Assembly (NCBI RefSeq): GCF_001679725.1
Contig: NZ_CP016282.1
Coordinates: 1,922,001 to 1,986,000, forward strand
Direction: 5' to 3'
Length of the DNA stretch: 64,000 nucleotides
Origin: Cryobacterium arcticum
GTDB taxonomy: Bacteria; Actinomycetota; Actinomycetes; Actinomycetales; Microbacteriaceae
Position 1 is the first letter of the stretch. Every line of letters starts with the position of its first letter. The notes under the pieces were generated by a model. It was not told the origin of the DNA and searched no databases. It worked only from the letters and a program-made list of their open reading frames with translations. Of this stretch, positions 17,820 to 27,365 are shown one piece after another. Position numbers and translations under genes: made by a program.

Positions 17820-18707
17820 GTGCTCAGAAACCGCCGTCTCCGATGGGCCGCCATTCCGGTCGCAGCAACGCTCGCTCTTGTTCTCGCCGGATGCAGTCAG
17901 GCCGAACTCAACGGGTACCTGCCCGGCTTCGTCGAGGGTGAGGCGCCGGTAACGAACAACACCGAGCGCGTCTCCGGTCTGTGGACCACCTCGTGGATCG
18001 TCCTGCTCATCGTGGGCCTGATCACGTGGGGCCTGACCATCTGGGCCGTCGTCGTGTACCGCCGTCGCAAGGGCCAGACCGGCCTGCCGGTGCAGCTGCG
18101 CTACAACATGCCGATCGAGATCTTCTACACGATCGTGCCGCTCATCCTGGTGCTGGGCTTCTTCGCCTTCACCGCCCGTGACCAGAACGCCATCGAGGCC
18201 CGTTTCGACGAGCCCGACGTGAAGATCGAGGTCATCGGCAAGCAGTGGGCCTGGGACTTCAACTACGTCACCGACGATGTCTTCACGCAGGGCATCCAGG
18301 GGCAGCCAGACCTCGAGGGTGAGAAGGGTGCGCTCGTCGAATCCGAGCTGCCGACCCTCGTCCTCCCGGTGGGCAAGAAGATCGAGATCGCCCTCGAGGC
18401 CCGCGACGTCATCCACTCCTTCTGGGTCATCGACTTCCTCTACAAGAAGGACATGATCCCCGGCAAGACCAACTACATGTCGGTCATCCCCGAACGCATC
18501 GGCACCTACGCCGGCAAGTGCGCGGAGCTCTGCGGTGAGTACCACTCCCTGATGCTCTTCAACGTCGATGTGGTCTCCGAGGCCGACTATGAAGCGTACG
18601 TCGACTCCCTGCGGGCGGCCGGCAATGACGGCCAGGTCTCCAACGAGTACGACCGCAACTCGAATCTCCCGGGCACCGGCGCCCCGACGGCTGAGGAAGG
18701 CAACTAG
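17820..18707 (+). CDS. ctaC: Cytochrome c oxidase subunit II
   Basis: Copper A-bearing subunit of the aa3 oxidase, about 295 residues. The lipoprotein signal RRLRWAAIPVAATLALVLAGC places the lipid-modified Cys at residue 25. Two transmembrane helices follow (about 56-78 and 97-115). The extracellular cupredoxin domain carries the CuA site in KCAELCGEYHSLM near residues 229-241. GTG 17820 is chosen because GAAAGG lies about 6 bases upstream and the signal peptide then has the right length; an in-frame ATG at 17775 would add 15 residues. It heads the ctaC-ctaD-ctaF operon. The 266 bases upstream hold the erpA terminator and a TAGGCT/TAGAGAT-rich promoter area near 17758-17772. Confidence 0.95.
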   Translation: MLRNRRLRWAAIPVAATLALVLAGCSQAELNGYLPGFVEGEAPVTNNTERVSGLWTTSWIVLLIVGLITWGLTIWAVVVYRRRKGQTGLPVQLRYNMPIEIFYTIVPLILVLGFFAFTARDQNAIEARFDEPDVKIEVIGKQWAWDFNYVTDDVFTQGIQGQPDLEGEKGALVESELPTLVLPVGKKIEIALEARDVIHSFWVIDFLYKKDMIPGKTNYMSVIPERIGTYAGKCAELCGEYHSLMLFNVDVVSEADYEAYVDSLRAAGNDGQVSNEYDRNSNLPGTGAPTAEEGN

Positions 18708-18710
18708 ACC

Positions 18711-20447
18711 ATGAGCACAGCAACCGCTCCGGCCGGCGCACCCGTCGCCTCACCGGCTCCTCGCCCCACCGGCGTCGACCGCAAGGGCAACATCGTCGTC
18801 CGGTGGATCACCTCCACCGACCACAAGGTCATCGGGTACATGTACCTGATCACCTCGTTCATCTACTTCTGCCTGGGCGGGGTGATGGCGCTCGTCATGC
18901 GCGCCCAGCTCTTCGAGCCCGGCCTGCAGATCGTGCAGACGAAGGAACAGTACAACCAGCTCTTCACCATGCACGGCACGATCATGCTGCTGATGTTCGC
19001 GACGCCGTTGTTCTTCGGGTTCGCCAACGCGCTCATGCCCCTCCAGATCGGTGCCCCGGACGTCGCGTTCCCGCGGCTGAACGCGTTCTCGTTCTGGCTG
19101 TTCTTCTTCGGCAGCCTGATCGCCGTCGGCGGCTTCCTCACCCCCCAGGGTGCGGCCTCGTTCGGGTGGTTCGCGTATCAACCGCTGGCCTCGACCACGT
19201 TCTCGCCGGGAATCGGCGGCAACCTCTGGATGGTCGGCCTGGGCCTGTCCGGGTTCGGCACCATCCTCGGTGGCGTGAACTTCATCACCACGATCATCAC
19301 CATGCGTGCCCCCGGCATGACCATGTTCCGGATGCCCATCTTCACCTGGAACACCCTCGTCACGTCACTGCTGATCCTGATGGCTTTCCCGGTCCTCGCC
19401 GCGGCCATGCTCGCCGCCGCCAGCGACCGGATCTTCCTCTCGCACATCTACGACCCGGCAAACGGCGGAGCCATCCTCTGGCAGCACCTGTTCTGGTTCT
19501 TCGGTCACCCCGAGGTGTACATCATCGCGCTGCCGTTCTTCGGTATCGTCAGCGAGGTCTTCCCGGTCTTCAGCCGGAAGCCCATCTTCGGCTACAAGAC
19601 GCTGATCTACGCGACCATCTCCATCGCCGCGCTGTCCGTCACGGTGTGGGCGCACCACATGTACGTGACCGGATCGGTGCTGCTGCCGTTCTTCTCGCTG
19701 ATGACGATGCTCATCGCGGTTCCCACCGGCGTGAAGATCTTCAACTGGATCGGCACCATGTGGCGGGGCTCGATCACCTTCGAGACCCCCATGCTCTGGG
19801 CCATCGGCTTCCTCATCACCTTCACCTTCGGTGGGCTCACCGGTGTGATCCTCGCGTCGCCGCCGCTGGACTTCCACGTCTCCGACACGTACTTCGTCGT
19901 CGCGCACTTCCACTACGTCGTGTTCGGCACCGTCGTGTTCGCCATGTTCAGCGGTTTCTACTTCTGGTGGCCCAAGTGGACCGGCAAGATGCTGAACGAG
20001 CGCCTGGGTAAGTGGCACTTCTGGCTGCTGTTCATCGGTTTCCACACCACCTTCCTCGTGCAGCACTGGCTCGGTGTCGTGGGTATGCCCCGTCGGTACG
20101 CTTCGTACCTGCCCGAAGACGGTTTCACCTGGATGAACCAGCTGTCCACGGTGGGGTCGATGATTCTGGCCGTCTCGATGATCCCGTTCTTCCTGAACGT
20201 GTACATCACCGCCCGCTCGGCTCCGAAGGTCACCGTGAACGACCCGTGGGGCTTCGGCGCCTCCCTGGAATGGGCGACCTCGTGCCCGCCGCCGCGGCAC
20301 AACTTCACGTCGATCCCGCGGATCCGCTCCGAGCGTCCTGCCTTCGACCTGAACCACCCCGAGGCCGGCATGCCCGTCGGTATCGGCCCGGCGAAAGACG
20401 CCCCCGACGCCCCGACGTACGATGCCGCATCGGAAGAGGTCAAGTAG
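18711..20447 (+). CDS. ctaD: Cytochrome c oxidase subunit I
   Basis: Catalytic subunit of the aa3-type oxidase, 578 residues with 12 transmembrane helices. Heme and copper ligands are visible: [12 protein letters not shown] (low-spin heme His), [16 protein letters not shown] (CuB His and cross-linked Tyr), WAHHMY (two CuB His), and the heme a/a3 His pair in [11 protein letters not shown]. The hydrophilic C-terminal tail (about 520-578) is longer than in mitochondria, as is usual in actinobacteria. It starts 3 bases after ctaC and its stop abuts the ctaF start. Confidence 0.97.
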   Translation: MSTATAPAGAPVASPAPRPTGVDRKGNIVVRWITSTDHKVIGYMYLITSFIYFCLGGVMALVMRAQLFEPGLQIVQTKEQYNQLFTMHGTIMLLMFATPLFFGFANALMPLQIGAPDVAFPRLNAFSFWLFFFGSLIAVGGFLTPQGAASFGWFAYQPLASTTFSPGIGGNLWMVGLGLSGFGTILGGVNFITTIITMRAPGMTMFRMPIFTWNTLVTSLLILMAFPVLAAAMLAAASDRIFLSHIYDPANGGAILWQHLFWFFGHPEVYIIALPFFGIVSEVFPVFSRKPIFGYKTLIYATISIAALSVTVWAHHMYVTGSVLLPFFSLMTMLIAVPTGVKIFNWIGTMWRGSITFETPMLWAIGFLITFTFGGLTGVILASPPLDFHVSDTYFVVAHFHYVVFGTVVFAMFSGFYFWWPKWTGKMLNERLGKWHFWLLFIGFHTTFLVQHWLGVVGMPRRYASYLPEDGFTWMNQLSTVGSMILAVSMIPFFLNVYITARSAPKVTVNDPWGFGASLEWATSCPPPRHNFTSIPRIRSERPAFDLNHPEAGMPVGIGPAKDAPDAPTYDAASEEVK

Positions 20448-20870
20448 ATGAATGCCAATATCAAGCTGTACTGGATCCTGGCTGTCTTCTTCGCCCTCCT
20501 CACGGCCGTCTACGTGGTCTGGAGTCTCGTTGATCCGCTGCACGGCAGAATCGAGTGGGTCGGCACCTTCGGCATCGCCCTGAGCGGTGTGCTGGTGGCG
20601 TTCGTCGCCTTCTACCTGTCCAAGGTGCACCAGGCCCAGGGCGGCGAGCTGCCCGAGGACACCCTCAGCGCGAACATCGACGACGGTGACCCCGAGATGG
20701 GCTTCTTCAGCCCCTGGAGCTGGTGGCCCATCATGCTGGCGGCGAGTGCGGCTCTGCTGTTCCTCGGTCTCGCGGCGGGGTTCTGGATTGCCTACATCGG
20801 GATCGGTATCGGCGTGATCAGCCTCGTCGGTTGGGTCTACGAGTACTACCGGGGCCTCTTCGCCCGCTGA
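20448..20870 (+). CDS. ctaF: Cytochrome c oxidase subunit IV (actinobacterial)
   Basis: A 140-residue four-helix membrane subunit found in actinobacterial bcc-aa3 supercomplexes. Helices are visible at about 5-27 and 34-53, and a second pair after the conserved MGFFSPWSWWPIMLAAS stretch (about 83-99). It starts directly after the ctaD stop, so translation is coupled. A strong terminator follows. Confidence 0.93.
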   Translation: MNANIKLYWILAVFFALLTAVYVVWSLVDPLHGRIEWVGTFGIALSGVLVAFVAFYLSKVHQAQGGELPEDTLSANIDDGDPEMGFFSPWSWWPIMLAASAALLFLGLAAGFWIAYIGIGIGVISLVGWVYEYYRGLFAR

Positions 20871-20881
20871 TAGCCAGAAAT

Positions 20882-20918
20882 AGGCGCCAGTGACCATCTC
20901 GGTCACTGGCGCCTTTTT
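20882..20918. terminator. Strong rho-independent terminator after ctaF
   Basis: A perfect 14-bp stem, AGGCGCCAGTGACC (20882-20895) with its complement (20901-20914), has a 5-base loop and is followed by five T residues. It is shared with the convergent methyltransferase gene. Confidence 0.9.
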
Positions 20919-20946
20919 GTGTCCCCATCCGGGAGCGTGGGCGCCG

Positions 20947-21960
20947 TCAGGCTCCGGTACGACGGAAGCCGAGCAACCGGAACGCGACCGTGACGTCGGT
21001 GGGCGCTGCCGCTGCCGAGGGCGCAGGGGAGCCGGTGTGGTGGGAGGACGGTCCCATGCCGATGAGCGCGCCGACGTCGGAGGGCGAGAGGGAGAGCACC
21101 GTCGAGATGTCCTGGGTGGACTCCAACCGGAAGCCGCCGGCCAGGCTCTCGACCAGGGCGTCGGTCTTGTTGGCGTGCACGTCGAGCGCGAGGCCGGCCG
21201 CGCGCAGCTCCTGCAGGTGGCTCGGGTGCGGCACCACCACGGCCAGGAGGCCGTCGGGGGTGAGGATGCGGTGGAATTCGCTCGCATTGCGGGGAGCAAA
21301 GACGTTGATGATCACGTCGGCCGCCGCATCGCGGATCGGCAGGGGCGACCACACATCGGCCACCAGACCGGCCGTGTGCGCCGTGGCGGGCTCTGGGCCG
21401 CCGGGATCTGCCGGGGGTGTGGCGCTGCGAAGGGTGCGGCTGACAGCCACGGGGGACAGGTCGACGGCCAGCGCGCGGAGGTCGGCCGACGGTCCGCCGG
21501 CGTCGGAGGACGCTTCGAGAACGGACAGGACGCCGCGGAGGTAGTAGCCGGTGCCGCAGCCGATGTCGACTACGCGGCGGGGATGGCCGGCTCCAACCAG
21601 GCTGCTCAGGGCGTCCCGGAGCTCCGTGTACCAGCCTTTCTCCAGGAAGGCCTCCCGGGCGTCCAGCATGGCCGCCGAGTCGCCGATGAGTTTGGTTGAG
21701 CCGCTGAGCAGCGAGGCGTAGCCGCGACGATTGACGTCGAAGCGGTGCCCTGCAGTGCAGCCGAGCACCCGGTCGCTGTGGGGGGAGAGGTCACGGAAAC
21801 AGTTCGGGCACCGAAGCCACTCCGACAGGGTCTGGAGTGGCTTCGGTGCCCGAATGCGGTCACCCGTGTGGCTAGTGGTGATCGCCGTGGCTCTCTTCGA
21901 TTTCCTTGGTGCCCACCGGAGCGATCCGGTCTTCGAAGAACCAGCGGGACAGACCCGCAC
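20947..21960 (-). CDS. RlmA-like rRNA guanine N1-methyltransferase, start uncertain
   Basis: SAM-dependent methyltransferase of the RlmA(II)/TlrB type, which methylates a 23S rRNA guanine. A zinc finger comes first: LRCPNC, then GCTAGHRFD. It is followed by RRGYASLL, LDAREAFLEKGWY, the SAM motif VVDIGCGTGYYLRGV and FAPRNASEFHRIL. The start is a problem. Between the zinc finger and a GTG at 21960 there is no in-frame ATG, GTG or TTG, and starting at 21960 overlaps qcrB by 89 bases. A GTG at 21863, just after the qcrB stop, is in the wrong frame. A CTG at 21828 would be a non-standard alternative. The coordinates given are the whole open frame; the true protein probably begins near 21830. Confidence 0.75.
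   Translation of the reverse strand: MRVCPAGSSKTGSLRWAPRKSKRATAITTSHTGDRIRAPKPLQTLSEWLRCPNCFRDLSPHSDRVLGCTAGHRFDVNRRGYASLLSGSTKLIGDSAAMLDAREAFLEKGWYTELRDALSSLVGAGHPRRVVDIGCGTGYYLRGVLSVLEASSDAGGPSADLRALAVDLSPVAVSRTLRSATPPADPGGPEPATAHTAGLVADVWSPLPIRDAAADVIINVFAPRNASEFHRILTPDGLLAVVVPHPSHLQELRAAGLALDVHANKTDALVESLAGGFRLESTQDISTVLSLSPSDVGALIGMGPSSHHTGSPAPSAAAAPTDVTVAFRLLGFRRTGA
21803..21854 (-). terminator. 21-bp perfect inverted repeat at the qcrB / methyltransferase junction
   Basis: Arms at 21803-21823 and 21834-21854 are perfect reverse complements with a 10-base loop. The structure lies 18 bases after the qcrB stop and would end the ctaE-qcrCAB transcript. One arm also encodes part of the methyltransferase zinc finger (EWLRCPN), so terminator and coding sequence overlap. 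Confidence 0.75.
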
Positions 21961-23488
21961 GGACCTTCTGCACGGCGGAGATCTTCCCCTGGGCGTTCGG
22001 CTTCACCGTCAACGGCTTGTAGTCGTTGTAGCTCACCAGCTTCCAGCGCTCGTACTCGTCGACGGGCTGGTGCACCTCGATGTACTCGCCGCCGGGGAGG
22101 CGGACGATGCGGCCGGACTCGTAGCCGTGCAGCACGATCTCACGGTCCTTCTTCTGCAGGGCCAGGCAGACGCGCTTGGTGATGAAGTACGCGATGAAAG
22201 GGCCGAGGATGACGACGGCCTGCAGGGTGTGGATCACGCCCTCCATCGTCAGCTTGAAGTGCGTGGCGATGATGTCCGACGACGCCGCGGCCCAGAGGCC
22301 CGCGTAGAACGTGACACCGGCGGCGCCGATCGCCGTGCGGGTCGGAGCATTGCGCGGGCGGTCCAGGATGTGGTGCTCGCGCTTGTCGCCCGTGACCCAG
22401 GCCTCGAGGAACGGGTAGAACAGCACCACGGCGATGAACAGGCCCAGGCCCACCAGGGGGATCAGGATGTTGAACGACCAGGTGTGTCCGAGCCAGACCA
22501 TCTCGAGTCCCGGCGGAATCAGTCGAAGGGCACCGTCGGCGAAGCCGATGTACCAGTCCGGCTGCGTGCCGGCGGAAACCGGGGACGGGTCGTACGGTCC
22601 GTAGTTCCAGATCGGGTTGATGGTGAAGAACGAGGCCATCAGCATCACGACGCCGAAGACGATGAAGAAGAACCCACCGGCCTTCGCGGCGTAGACCGGA
22701 AGCACCGGGTAGCCGACGACGTTGTTGTTGGTGCGACCGGCTCCGGGGTACTGGGTGTGCTTGTGCACAACCACGAAGAGCAAGTGCATGGCTATGAGCG
22801 CCACGATGATCGCCGGCAGCAGCAGGATGTGCAGGGAGTACAGCCGGCCCACGATGTCGGTGCCCGGGAACTCGCCGCCGAAGAGGAGGAACGAGATCCA
22901 GGTGCCCACAACGGGGATGCCCTTGACCATGCCGTCGATGATGCGGAGACCGTTTCCGGAGAGCAGGTCGTCGGGGAGCGAGTAGCCGGTGAAGCCCTCT
23001 GCCATGGCGAGGATGAAGAGCACGAAGCCGATCACCCAGTTGAGTTCACGCGGCTTGCGGAAAGCACCCGTGAAGTAGATGCGCAGCATGTGCAGGCCGA
23101 TGGAGGCCACGAACAGCAGGGCCGCCCAGTGGTGCACCTGGCGCATCAGAAGTCCGCCGCGCACATCGAAGGAGATATCCAGCGATGAGGCCATGGCCAC
23201 CGACATCTCCACGCCCTTGAGCGGGACGTAGGAACCGTCGTAGTGCACTTCCGCCATCGACGCCTGGAAGAAGAACGTCAGGAAAGACCCCGAGAGCAGG
23301 ATGATGACGAAGCTGTACAGCGCCACCTCACCCAGCAGGAAGGACCAGTGGTCGGGGAAGATCTTGCGACCCAGTTCCTTGACTGCGGTGGAGATGCTCG
23401 TGCGCTCGTCGATGTAGTTGGCCGCGGCGCCGGTGAAGCCGCCGGACTTCTTCGTCTCGGCGGGTTTCATGTCAGTTGTCGTACTCAC
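21872..23488 (-). CDS. qcrB: Menaquinol-cytochrome c reductase cytochrome b subunit
   Basis: Cytochrome b of the actinobacterial bcc complex, about 538 residues. It has eight or more transmembrane helices and the two pairs of heme b histidines, in VHHWAALLFVASIGLHMLRI and ALIAMHLLFVVVHKH. PDWYIGFADGALR corresponds to the quinol-site PEWY region, with PDW here as in other actinobacteria. The C-terminal cytosolic extension (about 420-538) is characteristic of actinobacterial QcrB. GTG 23488 overlaps the qcrA stop by four bases and has a GGGAG site, so the genes are translationally coupled. Confidence 0.95.
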   Translation of the reverse strand: MSTTTDMKPAETKKSGGFTGAAANYIDERTSISTAVKELGRKIFPDHWSFLLGEVALYSFVIILLSGSFLTFFFQASMAEVHYDGSYVPLKGVEMSVAMASSLDISFDVRGGLLMRQVHHWAALLFVASIGLHMLRIYFTGAFRKPRELNWVIGFVLFILAMAEGFTGYSLPDDLLSGNGLRIIDGMVKGIPVVGTWISFLLFGGEFPGTDIVGRLYSLHILLLPAIIVALIAMHLLFVVVHKHTQYPGAGRTNNNVVGYPVLPVYAAKAGGFFFIVFGVVMLMASFFTINPIWNYGPYDPSPVSAGTQPDWYIGFADGALRLIPPGLEMVWLGHTWSFNILIPLVGLGLFIAVVLFYPFLEAWVTGDKREHHILDRPRNAPTRTAIGAAGVTFYAGLWAAASSDIIATHFKLTMEGVIHTLQAVVILGPFIAYFITKRVCLALQKKDREIVLHGYESGRIVRLPGGEYIEVHQPVDEYERWKLVSYNDYKPLTVKPNAQGKISAVQKVRAGLSRWFFEDRIAPVGTKEIEESHGDHH

Positions 23489-24558
23489 TGTCGCTCCCAA
23501 AAGCTCGGTCCGACTGGTTCAAGGAAATCGCTTTGTGCGATCAAGTATCCCTCGGCATCCACCGCAATGGGGAGCTGGGGGAGCGGACGCTTGGCCGGGC
23601 CGAAGATGACCTTGGCCTCATCAGCCACGTTGAACTGTGACTGGTGGCAGGGGCAGAGGAGGTGGTGCGTCTGCTGTTCGTAGAGGCCGACGGGGCAACC
23701 GACGTGGGTGCAGATCTTGGAGTACGCGACGATGCCGTCGTACGACCAGCTGGCGCGCTCCGGCGACTCGATGAGGTCCTGCGGCTTCATGCGCACGAGG
23801 ATCACGACCGACTTGGCCTTTTCTTCGAGGCGTCCGTGTTCGAGGTCCATCAGGCCCTCGGGGATCACGGCGAACGAGGAACCCAGGGTGACATCGGATG
23901 CCTTGATGGGGGCGCCGGAGGGGTCGAGCGCCAGGCGGGTGCCCTTCTCCCACATGGTCTGCTTGAGCAGGGCCACCGGGTCCTGGTCCTGCGGTGCGAG
24001 ACCGCGGAACAGCACGACGGCGGGGAGGGGGAAGACCACCAGGGCGCCGATCAGGCTGTTGCGGATCAGCGTGCGGCGGCCGAAGCCGGACTCGGTGTTC
24101 GCTTCCTGGAAGATCTCCACGGCGCGCGCACGGGTCTCGTCTGTGCCGCGGACCGGGTGACGCTCGTCGATGCCTTCTTCGTCGTGCATCAGGGCCTTGC
24201 CCCAGTGCACAGCGCCGATTCCCAGCGCCAACAGGGCCAGGGCCAGTCCGATGCCGATGAACAGGTTGTTCAGACGGACGGAACCCGGGTCTTCGGGGAC
24301 GATCGGGAAGATCATGTACGCGGCGATCGCGAACACGCTGCCCACGATCGACAGGTAGAAGAGCGTGTAGACGGCGCGCTCGGCCTGCTTCTCCTTGCGG
24401 GGATCCAGGTCGGTGACGCGCGGCCGGTGCGGCGGGAAGCCGGGGTTGGCCACGGCGTCGCGTGCCACGACGGCGGTACCCGCGGCGGCGGTGCCGTGCT
24501 CGACGCCCGAAGAGTCGGCAGCGGTCAGGTCCTTTCCGCTGGTCTCATCGCTGGCCAT
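23485..24558 (-). CDS. qcrA: Menaquinol-cytochrome c reductase Rieske iron-sulfur subunit
   Basis: Rieske protein of 357 residues. After a soluble N-terminus come three transmembrane helices (about 70-90, 105-125 and 170-190), as in other actinobacterial QcrA proteins. The [2Fe-2S] ligands lie in CTHVGCPVG and LLCPCHQSQF (about 285-313), with the disulfide cysteines in the same loops. The ATG is preceded by GGAGAA. It is the third gene of the ctaE-qcrC-qcrA-qcrB set. Confidence 0.96.
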   Translation of the reverse strand: MASDETSGKDLTAADSSGVEHGTAAAGTAVVARDAVANPGFPPHRPRVTDLDPRKEKQAERAVYTLFYLSIVGSVFAIAAYMIFPIVPEDPGSVRLNNLFIGIGLALALLALGIGAVHWGKALMHDEEGIDERHPVRGTDETRARAVEIFQEANTESGFGRRTLIRNSLIGALVVFPLPAVVLFRGLAPQDQDPVALLKQTMWEKGTRLALDPSGAPIKASDVTLGSSFAVIPEGLMDLEHGRLEEKAKSVVILVRMKPQDLIESPERASWSYDGIVAYSKICTHVGCPVGLYEQQTHHLLCPCHQSQFNVADEAKVIFGPAKRPLPQLPIAVDAEGYLIAQSDFLEPVGPSFWERQ

Positions 24559-24627
24559 TGTTCTCCTTCAGGGGCGCTGTCTGTGTTCGCTGTGTCAGGT
24601 GCGGGGTGGTCATGTGCAGGGTGCCGA

Positions 24628-25440
24628 TCAATTCGATTTCGCCGTGATCCATACGGTCAGGGCCACGATGGCTCCCAGTCCGAAGATCCAGAGGAAGAGG
24701 CCTTCGGAGACGGGACCGAGGGAGCCAAGGGCGAATCCGCCCGGCGACGGGTTGTTCTCCACGTACTTGAGGTACGTGATGATGTCGCGCTTGTCTTCCG
24801 GCGAGATGTTCATGTCGTTGAAGACCGGCATGTTCTGCGGGCCGGTGACCATGGCCTCGTAGATGTGCTGCGGGGTGACACCCTCCAGGGCCGGGGCGTA
24901 CTTGCCCTCGGTGAGGGCGCCGCCGGCACCGGCCACGTTGTGGCACATGGCGCAGTTGATGCGGAACAGTTCGGCGCCGGCGGAGGCGTCACCCTGTGCG
25001 TCCAGCAGTTCCTGGGCCGGAATAGCCGGTCCGGGGGCGAGGGAGGCGACGTACGCCGCAAGGGCTGCGGTCTGTTCCTCGGTGAACTGGACGGGCTTGA
25101 CGATCGCCTGTGGGCCGTTGGCCTGCATGGGCATCCGGCCGGTGCCGACCTGGAAGTCGACGGAGGCGGCTCCGACGCCGATCAGGCTGGGTCCGGCTCC
25201 GGTGCCCTCGGCGCTGAGGCCGTGGCAGGTGGCGCAGTTCGCGGCGAAGAGCTTTTCGCCCTCGCTGACGGTCTGCTGGGATGCGGTGTCCGTGGCAGCG
25301 CTGGCGGTGCCGGTGCTGAACATCGCGTACGCGCCGCCCGTGAAGAGCAGTCCGATGGCGATGAGGGCGACGCTCGCGAGAGGGCTGCGACGGCCGGAAC
25401 GACGGGACCGTCCGGCGGTAGGTTTCTGAGTCCTGGGCAT
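24628..25440 (-). CDS. qcrC: Diheme cytochrome c subunit of the bcc complex
   Basis: Membrane-anchored diheme cytochrome c, 270 residues, that carries electrons from QcrB directly to the oxidase. An N-terminal anchor (about 22-45) is followed by heme motif CATCH at 69-73, a second CAMCH near 170, and a C-terminal transmembrane helix (about 243-263). Met ligands for the hemes are likely in the GRMPMQ and MPVFNDM stretches. It lies between ctaE and qcrA. The ribosome site is weak: a GGAG sits about 14 bases before the ATG. Confidence 0.95.
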   Translation of the reverse strand: MPRTQKPTAGRSRRSGRRSPLASVALIAIGLLFTGGAYAMFSTGTASAATDTASQQTVSEGEKLFAANCATCHGLSAEGTGAGPSLIGVGAASVDFQVGTGRMPMQANGPQAIVKPVQFTEEQTAALAAYVASLAPGPAIPAQELLDAQGDASAGAELFRINCAMCHNVAGAGGALTEGKYAPALEGVTPQHIYEAMVTGPQNMPVFNDMNISPEDKRDIITYLKYVENNPSPGGFALGSLGPVSEGLFLWIFGLGAIVALTVWITAKSN

Positions 25441-25464
25441 ACTGAGTGTGTCCGCTCCTGCTTG

Positions 25465-26094
25465 TTATTTAAGAACGTAGATGACCAGGAAGAGCCCGAT
25501 CCAGACGACGTCGACGAAGTGCCAGTAGTACGAGACCACGATGGCGCTGGTGGCTTCCTTGTGACCGAAGTTCTTGACCGCGAAGCCACGACCGATCACG
25601 AGGAGGAAGGCGATGAGGCCACCGGTCACGTGGATGCCGTGGAAACCGGTGGTCAGGTAGAACGCGGAGCCGTAGGCGTTGGACGCCAGCGTGACGCCTT
25701 CGGAGACCAGGGTGGCGTACTCGAGCACCTGGCCGGAGACGAAGATCGCGCCGAGGGCGTAGGTGAGGAAGAACCACTCCACCATGCCCCACTGGCTGGG
25801 CTTCCATCCGGTGGATCGGGCCTGCAGACGCTCGGCCGCGAAGACGCCGAACTGGCAGGTGATCGAGGACGAAACCAGGATCAGCGTGTTCACCAGGGCG
25901 AAGGTGAAGTTGTGCTTCTCCGTCTCGAACTGCCACAACTCTGGCGACGTCGAGCGCAGCGTGAAGTAGATGGCGAAGAGGCCGGCGAAGAACATGACTT
26001 CGCTGCCCAGCCAGACAATGGTGCCAACCGCCACGCTGTTGGGCCTGTTCACTACGGGGAGGGTCGCCCGGGGAGTAATTGAGGTCGTCGTCAC
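25465..26094 (-). CDS. ctaE: Cytochrome c oxidase subunit III
   Basis: About 209 residues with five transmembrane helices, the short bacterial form that lacks the first two helices of mitochondrial subunit III. Recognisable segments are [33 protein letters not shown] and [17 protein letters not shown] at the C-terminus. GTG 26094 is chosen over an upstream in-frame start at 26133 because a CATAAT box ends 6 bases before it; the longer form would start upstream of its own promoter. It is the first gene of the minus-strand operon with qcrCAB, diverging from trpD. Confidence 0.94.
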   Translation of the reverse strand: MTTTSITPRATLPVVNRPNSVAVGTIVWLGSEVMFFAGLFAIYFTLRSTSPELWQFETEKHNFTFALVNTLILVSSSITCQFGVFAAERLQARSTGWKPSQWGMVEWFFLTYALGAIFVSGQVLEYATLVSEGVTLASNAYGSAFYLTTGFHGIHVTGGLIAFLLVIGRGFAVKNFGHKEATSAIVVSYYWHFVDVVWIGLFLVIYVLK

Positions 26095-26100
26095 TATTCC

Positions 26101-26106
26101 ATTATG
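26101..26106 (-). promoter_or_regulatory. -10 box of the ctaE-qcrCAB operon
   Basis: CATAAT on the minus strand, 6 bases before the ctaE GTG. The leader would be absent or minimal. Confidence 0.6.
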
Positions 26107-26225
26107 GCCGATTACCGCACAGGTTTTTCTCATCCTGAAGTGCCATTCGGCCCTAATCGCAGGTTAGGTTAACCTAACTAGTGCCTGATGGCACCGGAAA
26201 TGCGGGTCCGGGGAGCGTAGATGAT

Positions 26226-26231
26226 TAAGAT
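26226..26231 (+). promoter_or_regulatory. -10 box of trpD
   Basis: TAAGAT, followed by 6 bases and the trpD ATG at 26238. It is divergent from the ctaE promoter 120 bases away. Confidence 0.55.
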
Positions 26232-26237
26232 CGGAGA

Positions 26238-27290
26238 ATGCTCGAATCCCAGTCCTGGCCCAACATTCTCGACGCCCTCCTCAGCGGGGCCGACCTCAGT
26301 GTCGCCGATGCCGCTTGGTGCATGGAACGCATCGTGCTCGGAGAAGCTAGCCAGGCGCAGATCGCGGGTTTCCTGATCGCCCTGCGAGCGAAGGGGGAGA
26401 CGGTCGATGAGATCGTCGGATTCCGGGATGCCATCCTCGACCACGCGGTTCCGCTCAAGGTGGACTCCATGGGCCTGGACATCGTGGGCACGGGTGGCGA
26501 CAGGTTCGGCACGGTCAATGTGTCCACCATGGCGTCCATCGTCTGCGCGGCGGCGGGTGTTCCCGTGATCAAGCACGGCAACAAGGCCGCCAGCTCGGCC
26601 TCCGGCTCCTCGGATGTCCTCTCCGAACTGGGCATCGACCTCAGCCTCTCTGCGGACGTGGTCGCCACCGTTCTGCAGGACACCGGCATCACGTTCGCGT
26701 TCGCGGCCGCGTTCCACCCCGGGTTCCGGCATGCCGCCGCCGTGCGCGCCGAGCTGGGCATTCCCACCGTCTTCAACTTCCTCGGTCCCCTCGTCAATCC
26801 GGCCCGGCCGGAGGCTTCCGCCGTCGGCGTGGCGGCGCTCGACCGGGTGCCCCTGTTCGTGGGCGTGTTCCAGACCCGCGGCGCCACCGCGCTGGTCTTC
26901 CGCGGTGACGACGGCCTGGACGAACTCACCACCACCGGCCACAGCCACGTGTGGGAGGTGTCACGGGGCCTGGTCACCGAGCACGACATCGACCCGCGCG
27001 ATCTGGGCATCCCGCGGGCCACGATGAGCCAGTTGGTGGGTGGGTCGCCGGCCCACAACGCCTCCGTGGTGCACGCGGTACTCGCGGGGGAGACCGGCCC
27101 GGTGCGTGACATCGTGTTGCTGAACGCGGCGGCGGGTCTCGTGGCCTACGACCTCGCCCACGACCCGGCCCAGTCTCAGGTGAGCATCCTGGACCGGTTC
27201 CGGGCCAAGCTCGTTGTGGCGGCCGACGCCATCGACTCCGGGGCCGGAGCGGCGAAACTGGCCCAGTGGGTGCACGCCAGTCACGCCTGA
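26238..27290 (+). CDS. trpD: Anthranilate phosphoribosyltransferase
   Basis: Second step of tryptophan synthesis: joins anthranilate and PRPP to give phosphoribosylanthranilate. It is 350 residues, normal length. The PRPP and metal site is GTGGDRFGTVNVST at about 80-93, and the second conserved block is KHGNKAASSASGSSDVLSELG (split around residues 112-132). FNFLGPLVNPARPE is the family's third marker. It stands alone here, away from any other trp gene, and is predicted to be leaderless. A hairpin ends it, facing glpK. Confidence 0.95.
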   Translation: MLESQSWPNILDALLSGADLSVADAAWCMERIVLGEASQAQIAGFLIALRAKGETVDEIVGFRDAILDHAVPLKVDSMGLDIVGTGGDRFGTVNVSTMASIVCAAAGVPVIKHGNKAASSASGSSDVLSELGIDLSLSADVVATVLQDTGITFAFAAAFHPGFRHAAAVRAELGIPTVFNFLGPLVNPARPEASAVGVAALDRVPLFVGVFQTRGATALVFRGDDGLDELTTTGHSHVWEVSRGLVTEHDIDPRDLGIPRATMSQLVGGSPAHNASVVHAVLAGETGPVRDIVLLNAAAGLVAYDLAHDPAQSQVSILDRFRAKLVVAADAIDSGAGAAKLAQWVHASHA

Positions 27291-27304
27291 CCCGGACAGA
27301 CCAG

Positions 27305-27345
27305 GGCGCCGCACCCGGCTCGAGAAGAGCGGCGGGTGCGGCGCC
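27305..27345. terminator. Convergent terminator between trpD and glpK
   Basis: GGCGCCGCACCC (27305-27316) pairs with GGGTGCGGCGCC (27334-27345), a perfect 12-bp stem with a 17-base loop. It serves both convergent genes. Confidence 0.75.
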
Positions 27346-27365
27346 GATGGTGAGACTCGTGCGGG

